The notes under the pieces are model-generated. The model ran no database searches. It saw only the letters and a program-made list of their open reading frames with translations, and was not told the DNA's origin. DNA of 38,232 nt from CAZWSE01 sp964636575 (GTDB lineage: Bacteria; Pseudomonadota; Alphaproteobacteria; Rhodobacterales; Rhodobacteraceae): NCBI GenBank assembly GCA_964636575.1, contig CAZWSE010000021.1:1-38232 (forward strand), read 5' to 3'. The first letter of the stretch is position 1, and every line of letters begins with the position of its first letter. A program made the translations under genes and the position numbers. Of this stretch, positions 1-8,415 are shown piece by piece.

Positions 1-278
1 TCATGCTGTGGGAAATCCTGCCCAACGCACGCGGGCCGCTGATCGTCGATTTCTGTCTGCGCATCGGCTATACAACGATCCTTTTGGGGACGCTTGGCTT
101 CTTTGGCCTTGGTCTGCCCCCCGAAAGCCCTGATTGGGGCAGCACAATCAACGAAGGCCGCAAGCTTTTGTCGATCTATCTGCACCCTGCTCTGCCGCCT
201 GCCTTTGCGTTGATGACCATGGTTTTGGGTCTCAACTTGCTGGCCGACGGCCTGCGCGAGGAATCGTTGAAAGACTGA
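1..278 (+). CDS. Dipeptide/oligopeptide ABC transporter permease, C-terminal part (DppC/OppC type)
   Basis: Only the last 91 codons are inside the window; the gene is cut by the left edge and the reading frame begins at base 3. The visible part is the end of a BPD_transp_1 inner-membrane domain: a hydrophobic helix (TTILLGTLGFFGLGLP), the coupling-helix region PESPDWGSTINEGR that contacts the ATPase, another membrane segment, and the family-typical end LNLLADGLREE. The permease would form the membrane channel of a peptide importer with the ATPase encoded just downstream. Its TGA stop overlaps the ATG of the next small gene (TGATG), so the two are probably translationally coupled. Substrate cannot be read from this fragment. 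Confidence 0.9.
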   Translation, partial: MLWEILPNARGPLIVDFCLRIGYTTILLGTLGFFGLGLPPESPDWGSTINEGRKLLSIYLHPALPPAFALMTMVLGLNLLADGLREESLKD

Positions 279-532
279 TGGCAGTAATCTTAAACATAGC
301 CGCAGTTTTTTCTGCCCTTGTTGCATCCTGGTTTTGGTTTGCAAGTACAAGGAAACCCCCGCCTGAATCTTATGGCTACGGCTTAATGGCGCCGGAAGAT
401 TGGAAAACTAATCCTACTGATTCATTTCTATGGGCTGTTGAGAATAGTAAGAAAAATAAAAAGGCCGCACTGGCTTCAGGAGTTTCGGCACTGCTCATTG
501 CACTGTCCATGATTGCCGAATTGCTAACATGA
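278..532 (+). CDS. Small two-helix membrane protein inside the peptide ABC operon
   Basis: This 84-aa protein is not a family I recognise. It has an N-terminal hydrophobic segment (about residues 2-22, AVILNIAAVFSALVASWFWF), a polar middle with PPPESYGYGLMAPEDW and a lysine run (SKKNKKAA), and a C-terminal hydrophobic segment (about 65-82), so it should lie in the membrane as a hairpin with a roughly 45-residue loop. The ATG overlaps the permease stop and its TGA lies two bases before the ATPase gene's Shine-Dalgarno AAGGAGG. It sits exactly where ABC permease and ATPase genes normally abut. The DNA is visibly more AT-rich than both neighbours (for example the lysine-coding run near 448-465), which suggests a later insertion or relaxed selection. 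It may be an accessory subunit, but that is inference. Confidence 0.7.
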   Translation: MAVILNIAAVFSALVASWFWFASTRKPPPESYGYGLMAPEDWKTNPTDSFLWAVENSKKNKKAALASGVSALLIALSMIAELLT

Positions 533-543
533 AGGAGGCTAGA

Positions 544-2634
544 ATGGCCAAAGCAAAATACGATGGACCCATTTTGGAGATCGACAAGCTGTCTATTTCC
601 TTCTTCACCCGCCTGCGCGAAATTCCCGCTGTTATGGACTTTTCTGTCGCCATTCAGCCTGGTGAAGCTGTCGGTCTGGTCGGCGAATCCGGCTGCGGTA
701 AGTCAACCGTCGCTTTGGGTGTCATGCAGGATCTGGGCAAGAACGGCAGAATCGTTGGCGGATCCATCAAGTTCAAAGGCCGCGATCTGGGCGAGATGAG
801 CATGGAAGAGCTGCGCGATATTCGGGGATCCGAGATTGCTATGATTTATCAAGAGCCAATGGCGTCCCTGAACCCCGCCATGCGCATCGGCAAACAGTTG
901 ATGGAAGTGCCCATGATCCATCAGGGCATGTCTGAATCCGATGCCTATGATCGCGCCTTGCAGGTGGTCACAGACGTAAAGCTGCCCGACCCCAAGCGCA
1001 TTTTGAACAGTTTCCCCCACCAGTTGTCCGGCGGCCAACAGCAGCGCATCGTCATCGCCATGGCCCTGATGAGCGAGCCATCCTTGCTGATCCTCGACGA
1101 ACCGACAACCGCCCTAGACGTGACCGTTGAGGCCGCCGTGGTGGAACTGGTCAAGGATTTGGGCAAGAAATACGGCACCTCCATGCTGTTTATCTCGCAC
1201 AACCTCGGTCTGGTTCTGGAAACCTGCGACCGCATTTGCGTTATGTATTCCGGCGAAGCTGTCGAGCGCGGCAGCATCGAAGATGTCTTTGACGAGATGC
1301 AGCATCCTTATACCCAAGCTTTGTTTCGATCTATCCCGCTGCCGGGTGCCGACAAGAACGCACGGCCCTTGGTCGCCATACCGGGCAACTTTCCATTGCC
1401 CCACGAACGCCCGCCCGGCTGTAACTTTGGCCCGCGCTGCGATTACTTTGAGGCCGGCCGTTGCGATCAGGGTGAGATTGCGATGGAAAACGTCCCCGGC
1501 AATGACCGCCATGCCAGCCGCTGTCTGAAATTCAAGGAAATCGATTGGGATGCCCCCTTGGAACTGGCAGATGTCAAATCCAAGGGCGAGGTCGGCAAGG
1601 TTGTTCTCAAAATGGACAACCTTAAGAAATACTACGAAGTCGCGGCCTCAGCTCTTTTCAGTGGCGGCGACAAGAAGGTCGTCAAAGCCAATGAGACCTT
1701 GTCCTTTGAGGCCCGCGAATCCGAGACATTGGCCATTGTGGGTGAATCCGGCTGCGGTAAATCCACCTTTGCCAAGGTGCTCATGGGGCTAGAGACTGCG
1801 ACCGACGGGCAAATATTGCTTGATAATCGCGATATCCAAAGCACCCCCATTGAAAGCCGTGACACCAAGACGGTTGCGGACATCCAGATGGTGTTCCAGA
1901 ACCCATTTGACACGCTGAATCCATCAATGACCGTGGGCCGCCAGATCGTCCGCGCGCTTGAGATTTTCAAGGTCGGCAACAACGAGGCCGAGCGTTGGGA
2001 CCGCATGCTGGTTCTGCTTGATCTCGTGAAGCTGCCCCGCGAATTTGCGACCCGTATGCCCCGCCAACTGTCGGGCGGTCAAAAGCAGCGCGTCGGGATC
2101 GCCCGCGCCTTTGCCGGTGACGCCCGCATCGTTGTGGCGGATGAACCTGTGTCTGCCTTGGATGTATCCGTTCAGGCGGCTGTGACCGATCTGTTGATGG
2201 AAATCCAGCGCGAACACAAAACGACGCTTCTGTTCATCAGCCATGATCTGTCGATTGTCCGCTACCTGTCGGATCGCGTGATGGTCATGTATCTGGGCCA
2301 TGTGGTCGAACTTGGGACGACCGATCAGGTCTTTGCGCCGCCCTATCACCCCTATACAGAAGCCCTGCTCTCTGCGGTGCCCATCGCGGATACCTCCGTA
2401 AAGAAACGTCATATCGTTTTGGAAGGCGACATCCCGTCGGCGATGAACCCGCCCTCTGGCTGTCCGTTCCAAACCCGCTGCCGGTGGAAGTCCGAAGTGG
2501 GCGGCGGTCTGTGCGAAAAAGAGGTCCCGCCGGTGCGTGTGGTTGGCGACAACCACCAGATCAAATGCCACCTCAGCGATGACAAACTGGCAGAAATGAC
2601 ACCTGTGATCGAAGTGGGTGTGGCGGCAGAATAA
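544..2634 (+). CDS. Fused double ATPase of a dipeptide/oligopeptide ABC importer (DppD-DppF type)
   Basis: This 696-aa cytoplasmic protein carries two complete ABC ATPase domains and drives peptide import with the upstream permease. Domain 1 has Walker A GESGCGKST (about residues 47-55), signature LSGGQQQR and Walker B LLILDEP; domain 2 has Walker A GESGCGKST (about 400), signature LSGGQKQR and Walker B IVVADEP. Each domain is followed by an oligo/dipeptide-type C-terminal extension (HPYTQAL and HPYTEAL) with cysteines (GCNFGPRC, GCPFQTRC), a hallmark of Opp/Dpp ATPases. About 700 aa is normal for the fused form. An in-frame ATG exists at 529, but the strong AAGGAGG at 532-538, seven bases before the ATG at 544, decides the start. 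A hairpin follows the stop. Confidence 0.95.
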   Translation: MAKAKYDGPILEIDKLSISFFTRLREIPAVMDFSVAIQPGEAVGLVGESGCGKSTVALGVMQDLGKNGRIVGGSIKFKGRDLGEMSMEELRDIRGSEIAMIYQEPMASLNPAMRIGKQLMEVPMIHQGMSESDAYDRALQVVTDVKLPDPKRILNSFPHQLSGGQQQRIVIAMALMSEPSLLILDEPTTALDVTVEAAVVELVKDLGKKYGTSMLFISHNLGLVLETCDRICVMYSGEAVERGSIEDVFDEMQHPYTQALFRSIPLPGADKNARPLVAIPGNFPLPHERPPGCNFGPRCDYFEAGRCDQGEIAMENVPGNDRHASRCLKFKEIDWDAPLELADVKSKGEVGKVVLKMDNLKKYYEVAASALFSGGDKKVVKANETLSFEARESETLAIVGESGCGKSTFAKVLMGLETATDGQILLDNRDIQSTPIESRDTKTVADIQMVFQNPFDTLNPSMTVGRQIVRALEIFKVGNNEAERWDRMLVLLDLVKLPREFATRMPRQLSGGQKQRVGIARAFAGDARIVVADEPVSALDVSVQAAVTDLLMEIQREHKTTLLFISHDLSIVRYLSDRVMVMYLGHVVELGTTDQVFAPPYHPYTEALLSAVPIADTSVKKRHIVLEGDIPSAMNPPSGCPFQTRCRWKSEVGGGLCEKEVPPVRVVGDNHQIKCHLSDDKLAEMTPVIEVGVAAE

Positions 2635-2639
2635 CGCAT

Positions 2640-2666
2640 AAAGCCGGGGCGTTAGGCTCCGGCTTT
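2640..2666. terminator. Shared hairpin terminator between the ABC operon and the transglycosylase gene
   Basis: An 8-bp perfect stem AAAGCCGG/CCGGCTTT is extended inward by three more pairs (one G-T), with a 5-base loop. The ends are AAA on the left and TTT on the right, so it can act on both strands. It sits between two convergent genes. The T tract is short, so strength is uncertain. Confidence 0.65.
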
Positions 2667-2693
2667 CATGTCGCGTTGTCGCTGCAAAAAGGG

Positions 2694-3284
2694 TTACCCG
2701 CCCCAGATGACTTTCACGTAGTTGCGGGTTTCTTTGTACGGGGGCACGCCGTTGTACTTTTTCACGGCACCGGGTCCTGCGTTGTAAGCCGCCAGCGCCA
2801 AGCGCCATGAACCGAATTCATTGAATTGTTCTTTGAGATACTTGGCCCCGCCTTCAAGGTTCTGCTTGGGGTCTCGCGGGTTCACCCCCAGATAGCGGGC
2901 CGTACCGGGCATCAATTGGGCCAAACCATAAGCGCCTTTGTGGGATTTCGCTTTGGGGTTCCAAGCGCTTTCCTGTTGGACAAGGCGCAAGAACAGGTCC
3001 TCAGGCACGCCGTACTTGCGGGCAGCCGCGCGGGCAATCGGCATGTACTGGCCGCGATATTTGCCACGGTAGCTTGGCACATCGCCTTCCACGCCAGGGA
3101 TCACAATGCTTTGGGGCTTCAACCGGACAGAGTTCGCATATTGCTTTGCAGCACGGTCGTCCAGAATGCGGGTCTGAGAGCTGAACAACGAAGACCGGTT
3201 CTTGGTCGACAAGACGTCGGATGCCGCCGCCGTTGCTATCAATGCAGCCGCACACAGTCCGGCCGTCAGTGTCTTGATCATCAT
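2694..3284 (-). CDS. Lytic transglycosylase, SLT domain (GH23-like), exported
   Basis: This 196-aa protein is predicted to cleave the MurNAc-GlcNAc bond of peptidoglycan without water, forming anhydro-muropeptides in the periplasm. It begins with a signal peptide (MMIKTLTAGLCAAALIATAAA), followed by a low-complexity stretch and the SLT domain from about residue 77. Visible motifs are QQESAWNP with the catalytic glutamate E105, the GAYGLAQLMPGTA block and the AYNAGPGAV block. This is a short, single-domain member, close in size to other roseobacter SLT proteins. An ATGATG gives two possible starts three bases apart; the outer one is used. It is monocistronic and divergent from ssb, with 155 bp between them. 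Confidence 0.93.
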   Translation of the reverse strand: MMIKTLTAGLCAAALIATAAASDVLSTKNRSSLFSSQTRILDDRAAKQYANSVRLKPQSIVIPGVEGDVPSYRGKYRGQYMPIARAAARKYGVPEDLFLRLVQQESAWNPKAKSHKGAYGLAQLMPGTARYLGVNPRDPKQNLEGGAKYLKEQFNEFGSWRLALAAYNAGPGAVKKYNGVPPYKETRNYVKVIWGG

Positions 3285-3439
3285 CGCTCTTGCCCCACAG
3301 CAACTTGCAGTCTGACCCGTATAGATCGTTTTTCATCGGGGGCCAAGCACTCGGGGCGCATTAACCGTGTTTAAACCCTGAGCGGCGAAGTGTAGGGTCA
3401 CGCGAACCAAGTTAAACACAGATTCGACAGGGGGCAGAT

Positions 3440-3937
3440 ATGGCCGGCTCAGTGAACAAAGTAATCCTTATCGGCAATCTGGGCGCTGACCCGGAAGTGC
3501 GCACATTCCAGAACGGCGGAAAGGTCTGCAACCTGCGGATCGCAACCTCCGAGACATGGAAAGACCGCAACACCAATGAGCGCAAGGAACGTACCCAGTG
3601 GCACACTGTGGCGATCTTTTCCGAACCTTTGGTGCGGGTCGCGGAACAGTACCTGAAAAAAGGCTCCAAGATTTACGTTGAAGGGCAGCTGGAAACCCGC
3701 AAATGGCAAGACCAGTCTGGCGCGGATCGGTATTCGACCGAAGTTGTGCTGCGCCCTTACACATCAACGCTCACCATGCTTGACGGACGTGGCGATGGTG
3801 GCGGCGGAGGCGGCGGCAATTATGGCGGCGGTCAAAGCGGCGGCTACGATCAAGGCGCGCCCGGCGGCTACGACCAAGGCCCAAGCCAAGGCGGCAGCGC
3901 ACCGTCACGCGATCTCGACGACGAAATCCCGTTCTAA
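3440..3937 (+). CDS. ssb: Single-stranded DNA-binding protein
   Basis: SSB coats single-stranded DNA during replication, repair and recombination as a homotetramer. The 165-aa protein has the OB fold at about residues 1-110 (MAGSVNKVILIGNLGADPEVR, then WHTVAIFSEPL and GSKIYVEGQL), a glycine/glutamine-rich disordered linker (about 118-155) and the acidic protein-interaction tip DDEIPF at the very end. Length is normal for the family. A GGGGG-rich stretch lies 6-10 bases before the ATG. I looked for an alphaproteobacterial SOS box (GTTC/GAAC-N7-GTTC/GAAC) in the 155-bp upstream region and saw none. It ends at a shared hairpin with convergent aroB. Confidence 0.98.
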   Translation: MAGSVNKVILIGNLGADPEVRTFQNGGKVCNLRIATSETWKDRNTNERKERTQWHTVAIFSEPLVRVAEQYLKKGSKIYVEGQLETRKWQDQSGADRYSTEVVLRPYTSTLTMLDGRGDGGGGGGGNYGGGQSGGYDQGAPGGYDQGPSQGGSAPSRDLDDEIPF

Positions 3938-3950
3938 GACGCGCACCTTT

Positions 3951-3970
3951 ACCTTTTCAAAAATACTCAA
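3951..3970 (+). repeat. Copy A of a recurring AAATACTCA element
   Basis: The 20 bases read accttttcaaaaatactcaa. The same pattern (T-rich run, then a short spacer, then AAATACTCA) recurs at 18538-18557, 28089-28108, 30124-30140 (other strand) and 32723-32742. This copy sits between the ssb stop and the terminator shared with aroB. Confidence 0.6.
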
Positions 3971-3974
3971 AAAG

Positions 3975-4004
3975 GACTGTCCTCAAGCAGGGCGGTCTTT
4001 TTTT
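3975..4004. terminator. Bidirectional terminator for ssb and aroB
   Basis: A 9-bp stem (GACTGTCCT/AGGGCGGTC with two G-T pairs) and 5-base loop are followed on the plus strand by a run of T through 4004, giving a standard intrinsic terminator for ssb. On the minus strand the hairpin is followed by CCTTTTTGAG, so it can also stop aroB transcripts, whose stop codon is only nine bases away. Confidence 0.85.
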
Positions 4005-4005
4005 A

Positions 4006-5109
4006 TTAAGCACTGTCGCGCAGCACGTCCAAAACCACATCCTTTGGCACATCACCGGTCACAAAAGCATCGCCAATCCCGCGGGCAAGAATAAACCGAA
4101 GCTGGCCATCGACGACCTTCTTGTCCTGCCCCATCAAATCCAACAGACCCGCCGCGTCGGGCAAATCGCCCTCAATATCGGCAATATCCGTTTTCATCCC
4201 CATCGCTTTCAGGTGCGCACGCACGCGGCTTGGGTCTTCTTGCGCACACAGACCCAAACGGGCAGATGTCTCAAAGGCCAAAGCACAGCCAATGGCGACA
4301 CCTTCACCGTGCAGCAATCTGTCCGAATAGCCTGTTGCGGCCTCAAGCGCGTGGCAAAAGGTATGACCAAGGTTCAGCAAGGCACGGTCGCCCTGCTCGG
4401 TCTCGTCACGGGCCACGATGTCGGCTTTCATCTGAACCGACCAGCGCACAGCCTCGACCCGCGCCGCAACATCACCCGACGCCAATGCAGGTCCTTGAGT
4501 TTCCAGCCATTCAAAGAACGCGGCATCGCCAAGCATTCCGTACTTCACGACTTCACCGTATCCAGCGAGAAAATCACGCGGGGTCAGCGTGCCAAGCACA
4601 GCGGTATCCGCCAGCACCAAAGACGGCTGATGAAAGGCCCCGATCAGGTTCTTACCCTGCGGCGCATTGATGCCCGTCTTACCACCGACCGAGCTGTCGA
4701 CCTGTGCCAGCAAGCTCGTCGGTATCTGCACAAAGCGGACCCCACGGCGCAACACAGCCGCGGCAAAGCCCACCAAATCACCGATAACGCCGCCGCCAAA
4801 GGCTATGACCACATCGCGACGCTCGACTTTCTGATCCAGCAACCATTCAACGCAGCGTGTGAACTGCGGCCAGCCCTTGGTGGTTTCCCCCGCAGGCAAA
4901 ACAAGCGCTTCCATGGATACACCCGCACTGGCCAGACCTGCGCGCAGGGTCTCAAGATGCAAGCCAGCGACAGTCTCATCGCTGACCACCACAACACGGG
5001 GACGCGGCAGCAAGGGGGCAATCAGCGCGCCCGCCTCATGAACCAAATCAGGGCCGATCAGAACGTCATAAGATCGCGCACCCAGATCCACATGAACGGT
5101 CTCACGCAT
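4006..5109 (-). CDS. aroB: 3-dehydroquinate synthase
   Basis: AroB converts DAHP to 3-dehydroquinate, the second step of the shikimate pathway, using NAD and a divalent metal in the cytoplasm. The 367-aa protein shows the expected blocks: VVVSDETV near the N-terminus, the NAD-binding FGGGVIGDLVGFAAA, RGVRFVQIPTSLLAQVDSSVGGKTGIN, the metal region with LNLGHTFCHALEA and LLHGEGVAIG, and the C-terminal QDKKVVDGQLRFIL. Length is normal. An upstream in-frame ATG (5127) lies inside aroK and adds MCWRRP; the start at 5109 gives the family-typical MRETVHVDL. Its start overlaps the aroK 3' end by 8 bases, so the two are a coupled operon. Confidence 0.97.
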   Translation of the reverse strand: MRETVHVDLGARSYDVLIGPDLVHEAGALIAPLLPRPRVVVVSDETVAGLHLETLRAGLASAGVSMEALVLPAGETTKGWPQFTRCVEWLLDQKVERRDVVIAFGGGVIGDLVGFAAAVLRRGVRFVQIPTSLLAQVDSSVGGKTGINAPQGKNLIGAFHQPSLVLADTAVLGTLTPRDFLAGYGEVVKYGMLGDAAFFEWLETQGPALASGDVAARVEAVRWSVQMKADIVARDETEQGDRALLNLGHTFCHALEAATGYSDRLLHGEGVAIGCALAFETSARLGLCAQEDPSRVRAHLKAMGMKTDIADIEGDLPDAAGLLDLMGQDKKVVDGQLRFILARGIGDAFVTGDVPKDVVLDVLRDSA

Positions 5110-5698
5110 CGGTCTTCTCCAGCACATCTTTGCGGGTCAATAAGGTGTCGCAGACACGGGTCGCCATGGCCTCAATCGACAGGGCACGCTCCGCGGTCAC
5201 AGGCATATCCGCCAGTTTGTAAATCGGCACACGGGCCTCATAAATCTCGGACAGGGTGCGCTTGGGATCGCTGGTGCGCAGCAATGGACGGGTCGTTTTA
5301 TGGCGCACCCGTTGCCATAGCAGGTCCAGATCAGCGTCCAGCCAAACAGAGACACCATCGCGGGCGATCACATCCCGATTGCCGGCTTGCAAAAACGCCC
5401 CCCCGCCGGTCGACAGAATACAAGGTGTTTCCAGCAACAAGCGCGCAATCACCTGGCTTTCTTTCTCGCGAAAGAACGACTCGCCGTCGCGCTCAAAGAT
5501 TTCGGCAATGGACTGATTGGCAGCGGTTTCGATCTCGGCATCGCTGTCGAGAAACGGCACTCCAAGCTTTTGCGCCAAGGCTCGCCCCACAGCCGTCTTG
5601 CCCGCGCCCATCATCCCGACCATCACAACCGTCTTGTGCAGAACGAATTGCGCAGCGCTTTGCGAGTTTTCGGCCAAGGATCGCTTAATTTCACTCAT
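5102..5698 (-). CDS. aroK: Shikimate kinase
   Basis: AroK phosphorylates shikimate at O3 with ATP. The 198-aa protein has about 20 extra N-terminal residues, then the P-loop GMMGAGKTAVGRAL (about 28-41), the Mg/shikimate motif DSDAEIE (D51, D53), FREKES, the substrate-binding STGGGAF, and the lid region RPLLRTSDP. It is first in a two-gene operon with aroB and is divergent from the 5783 gene over an 84-bp spacer with a TATATATA core at 5733-5740, which could serve as a -10 on either strand. Confidence 0.97.
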   Translation of the reverse strand: MSEIKRSLAENSQSAAQFVLHKTVVMVGMMGAGKTAVGRALAQKLGVPFLDSDAEIETAANQSIAEIFERDGESFFREKESQVIARLLLETPCILSTGGGAFLQAGNRDVIARDGVSVWLDADLDLLWQRVRHKTTRPLLRTSDPKRTLSEIYEARVPIYKLADMPVTAERALSIEAMATRVCDTLLTRKDVLEKTDA

Positions 5699-5782
5699 AT
5701 TGCGTTGAATGACGTGATATTGGGGAAAAGGCTATATATAAAAAACGCATACCACACCAAGTGAGAAAGTGAATTCTGCCCG

Positions 5783-5932
5783 ATGGGACGCATCATTAAG
5801 GCTGTTATCTATCTGTTGATTCTCGGTTTTATCGGGTTGGCGGGATTCGCGTATCTCGGCCCTGCCTTTGGTGTCGATTTTTCCGCGCCGCAAAAAGAAG
5901 TGCGGCAACCGGTCGTTTTGAATGCGGATTAA
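5783..5932 (+). CDS. 49-aa single-pass membrane protein
   Basis: The reading frame encodes 49 residues: a short basic N-terminus (MGRIIK), one hydrophobic helix (about residues 7-27, AVIYLLILGFIGLAGFAYLG) and a polar tail ending VVLNAD. I do not recognise a named family. Its stop lies inside the start of the next gene (11-base overlap at 5922-5932), which is strong evidence that it is translated and coupled to that gene. It is the first gene of a run that ends with xerD. The TATATATA at 5733-5740 is a possible -10. Confidence 0.72.
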   Translation: MGRIIKAVIYLLILGFIGLAGFAYLGPAFGVDFSAPQKEVRQPVVLNAD

Positions 5933-7460
5933 AGCGGGCATTGCACTCCTTTGCTGCGCGGCTGGCCCGCTTTTTGCGGAAACTCCGCTCTCTGCGATTG
6001 ACTGGCTGGATGATACCCCCACGGTCAAAGCGGCCTTGCCTGCGGTGTCCGCCCCCCAAAAGGACGAGCCTAAAACCGCAACCACGGCCACCCGTCCAAG
6101 CGTCAGTGTCGCGCCGCTGGGCACCGCAGCCCCGCAAACATCCGGCTTGATCCCGCAATCTGTCACAGGCTTGCCTGCGGACCTTTGGGAAGGCTCTGAC
6201 GTCCGCAGTGTCACCGCTCGGTTGCGGCGCTTGCCCGACATTGACGTACCTGCCCTGCAATCGCTCTTGTTTTCTATGATGCTGACGGAAACGAACCCGC
6301 TGTCCGACCCCAAAGCCACCGACCAGCTTTTGACGGCACGGGTCGCCCATCTGACACGCCAAGGGGCGCTTGATCCTGCGCTTGATCTTTTGGCGCAATC
6401 GGGCGCCTTCGCGAAACCGGCCCATGCGCAGACATGGTTCGATTTGTCATTGCTCGCAGGGCAATCCGATGGGGCCTGCGCGGCTGTCGCAAGCGGGCGC
6501 TCTGCGGTCAAAGACTACGGCGCACGTATCTACTGTCTGGCGCGCACGGGCGCTTGGGAAGACGCAGCACTTTTGCTGGGCAGCGGGTCTGCGCTGGGGT
6601 TGATTTCCGACTATGACGCGCAGCTTTTGACCCATTTTCTGGACCCCGAACTGGCCGAGGATGATCCGCTAGGACCAACCCCAAAAGCGCCCACACCGTT
6701 GCAATTCACCATTCTGGGCGCCTTGGGCGAGCCGGTTCCAACCGCCTCTTTGCCACGGCTCTACGCCAATACAGACCTAGGGGATCAGGCCGGATGGAAA
6801 GCCGAACTGCGCGCCGCCGAGCGTCTTTCCAAAGCAGGCGCCCTGCCCGCCAATCGTCTCCTTGGCATCTATTCAGAACGCGAACCCGCAGCGTCAGGTG
6901 GCATTTGGGACCGCGTAGACGCCCTGCAACGCTTTGAGACCGCCCTGCGCACAGGCAGCGCCGATGCCGTGTCAAAAACCCTGCCCAAGGCATGGACTGA
7001 AATGAAATCCGCTGGGCTTGGGGCGTCCTTCGCGCAGCTCTTCGCGGATGATCTGGCGAAATTGAAACTGGACGGATCAGCCGCGCGTATCGCGTTCGAT
7101 GTCGCGCTTGTTTCGCAAGGGTTCAAAACCCACGCCAAAGGCATGACCCCGCAAAACGCCACACAGTCCTTCTACGCCGATATCGCGACGGGCACAGTGA
7201 CATCCGGCACGCAACCTTCTGCAATCGCAAAGGCCGTGCACGATGCATTCGCCACCGATGACCCCACCAACCCAACCACCCAAGCGGCAACAGACCTGTC
7301 ACAGGGCACGGCACTTCTTATGGCCATTTCACGCATCCACGACGGGGCCAACGGTGATCTGGAAAGCCTTACTGTCGGGCTTGCAGCACTCAAAGCCTTA
7401 GGCCGCGAAGAAGACGCGCGCCGTGCTGCCTTGCATGTTCTAATCTTGGGAGAGGATTAG
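5922..7460 (+). CDS. Exported helical-repeat protein of unknown function, upstream of xerD
   Basis: This 512-aa protein starts with a signal peptide (MRIKAGIALLCCAAGPLFA), then a proline/threonine-rich linker (about residues 30-85), then a long alanine/leucine-rich helical region that looks like degenerate TPR/Sel1-type repeats (for example ALDLLAQSGAF, WEDAALLLGSGSAL, LAALKALGREEDARRAALHVL). I recognise no catalytic motif. It overlaps the 49-aa gene by 11 bases and ends 4 bases before xerD, so the three genes are one operon. A periplasmic scaffold or envelope role is plausible but is inference. The function is unknown. Confidence 0.85.
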   Translation: MRIKAGIALLCCAAGPLFAETPLSAIDWLDDTPTVKAALPAVSAPQKDEPKTATTATRPSVSVAPLGTAAPQTSGLIPQSVTGLPADLWEGSDVRSVTARLRRLPDIDVPALQSLLFSMMLTETNPLSDPKATDQLLTARVAHLTRQGALDPALDLLAQSGAFAKPAHAQTWFDLSLLAGQSDGACAAVASGRSAVKDYGARIYCLARTGAWEDAALLLGSGSALGLISDYDAQLLTHFLDPELAEDDPLGPTPKAPTPLQFTILGALGEPVPTASLPRLYANTDLGDQAGWKAELRAAERLSKAGALPANRLLGIYSEREPAASGGIWDRVDALQRFETALRTGSADAVSKTLPKAWTEMKSAGLGASFAQLFADDLAKLKLDGSAARIAFDVALVSQGFKTHAKGMTPQNATQSFYADIATGTVTSGTQPSAIAKAVHDAFATDDPTNPTTQAATDLSQGTALLMAISRIHDGANGDLESLTVGLAALKALGREEDARRAALHVLILGED

Positions 7461-7464
7461 AGCC

Positions 7465-8415
7465 ATGGAACAGCGCGACGAACACTGGATCCCGACCTTT
7501 CTCGAAGCCCAAGCTGCCGAACTCGGGGCCGCGCGCAACACATTGCTGGCCTATGGGCGCGATCTGAAAGATTTCTCGGGCTGGCTCGGGGCCAAATCCA
7601 AACGGTTCGAAAGTGCGACCCGCGAAGACGTCGAGGCCTATTTGGTGTCCTGCGATGCGGAAGGTCTGTCCAAAGCCACCCGCGCGCGGCGTCTGTCCGC
7701 AATCAAACAGCTTTACCGTTTCGCGTTCGAGGAAGGCTGGCGCGATGCCAATCCGGCCATTCAAATCAAAGGACCAGGGCGCGATGGCCGCTTGCCCAAA
7801 ACCCTGTCCGTGCCAGAGGTCGACGCGCTGCTTGACGCCGCCCGCGACAGTGGCCGCAACAAAAGCGATCAACAACGCAACACCTGCCTGATGGAATTGC
7901 TCTATGCGACAGGGATGCGGGTCAGCGAATTGGTGGCCCTGCCCGTCAGTGCCGCCCGAGGCGACCCGCGGATGCTGCTGATCTTGGGCAAAGGCAGCAA
8001 GGAACGCATGGTGCCCCTGTCGCCACCCGCGCGCGCGGCCTTGGCAGACTGGCTCGCCACCCGCGACGCCGCAGAAGACCTCGCCGGCACCCAAGGCGCG
8101 CAGCCCTCGCGGTTCCTGTTCCCGTCGCGCGGCAAATCAGGCCACCTGACGCGCCACCGCTTCTATCTGCTGATCAAGGAATTTGCGGCAACCGCAGGGG
8201 TCAAAGACGACAAAGTCACCCCACACACCCTGCGCCATGCCTTTGCGACGCATTTGCTGGCCAACGGGGCTGACCTGCGATCCATTCAAACCTTGCTCGG
8301 CCACGCAGATGTAGCGACCACCGAAATCTACACCCATGTGCTGGATGAGCGTCTGTCCGAGCTTGTGCTGGAACATCACCCCATGGCCAAGGACGGCAAG
8401 GGCAATAAGGACTAA
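7465..8415 (+). CDS. xerD: Site-specific tyrosine recombinase XerD
   Basis: XerD, with XerC, resolves chromosome dimers at dif during cell division. The 316-aa protein has the N-terminal SAM-like core-binding domain (about 8-95) and the catalytic domain. All active-site residues are visible: R152 (ATGMRVSEL), the beta-hairpin lysine in GKGSKERM, H254 and R257 (HTLRHAFATH), H280 (LLGHADVATT) and the nucleophile Y289 (TEIYTHV). Length fits XerD; it is slightly long because of an insert after PARAALADWL. It is core, not an integrase of a mobile element. Its TAA overlaps the stop of the convergent metallophosphoesterase by 4 bases. Confidence 0.95.
   Translation: MEQRDEHWIPTFLEAQAAELGAARNTLLAYGRDLKDFSGWLGAKSKRFESATREDVEAYLVSCDAEGLSKATRARRLSAIKQLYRFAFEEGWRDANPAIQIKGPGRDGRLPKTLSVPEVDALLDAARDSGRNKSDQQRNTCLMELLYATGMRVSELVALPVSAARGDPRMLLILGKGSKERMVPLSPPARAALADWLATRDAAEDLAGTQGAQPSRFLFPSRGKSGHLTRHRFYLLIKEFAATAGVKDDKVTPHTLRHAFATHLLANGADLRSIQTLLGHADVATTEIYTHVLDERLSELVLEHHPMAKDGKGNKD

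Noticed and set aside
3285..3439. SOS box in front of ssb
   Set aside because: A GAAC is present but no second half-site at the right spacing (GTTC/GAAC-N7-GTTC/GAAC) was found.
4213..5688. 491-aa plus-strand open frame opposite aroB and aroK
   Set aside because: Both minus-strand genes are clear core enzymes with all motifs, and the plus-strand product is arginine/histidine/glutamine-rich without domains.
7465..8415. Tyrosine recombinase as a mobile-element integrase
   Set aside because: The length and motifs fit chromosomal XerD, and the neighbours are core genes.
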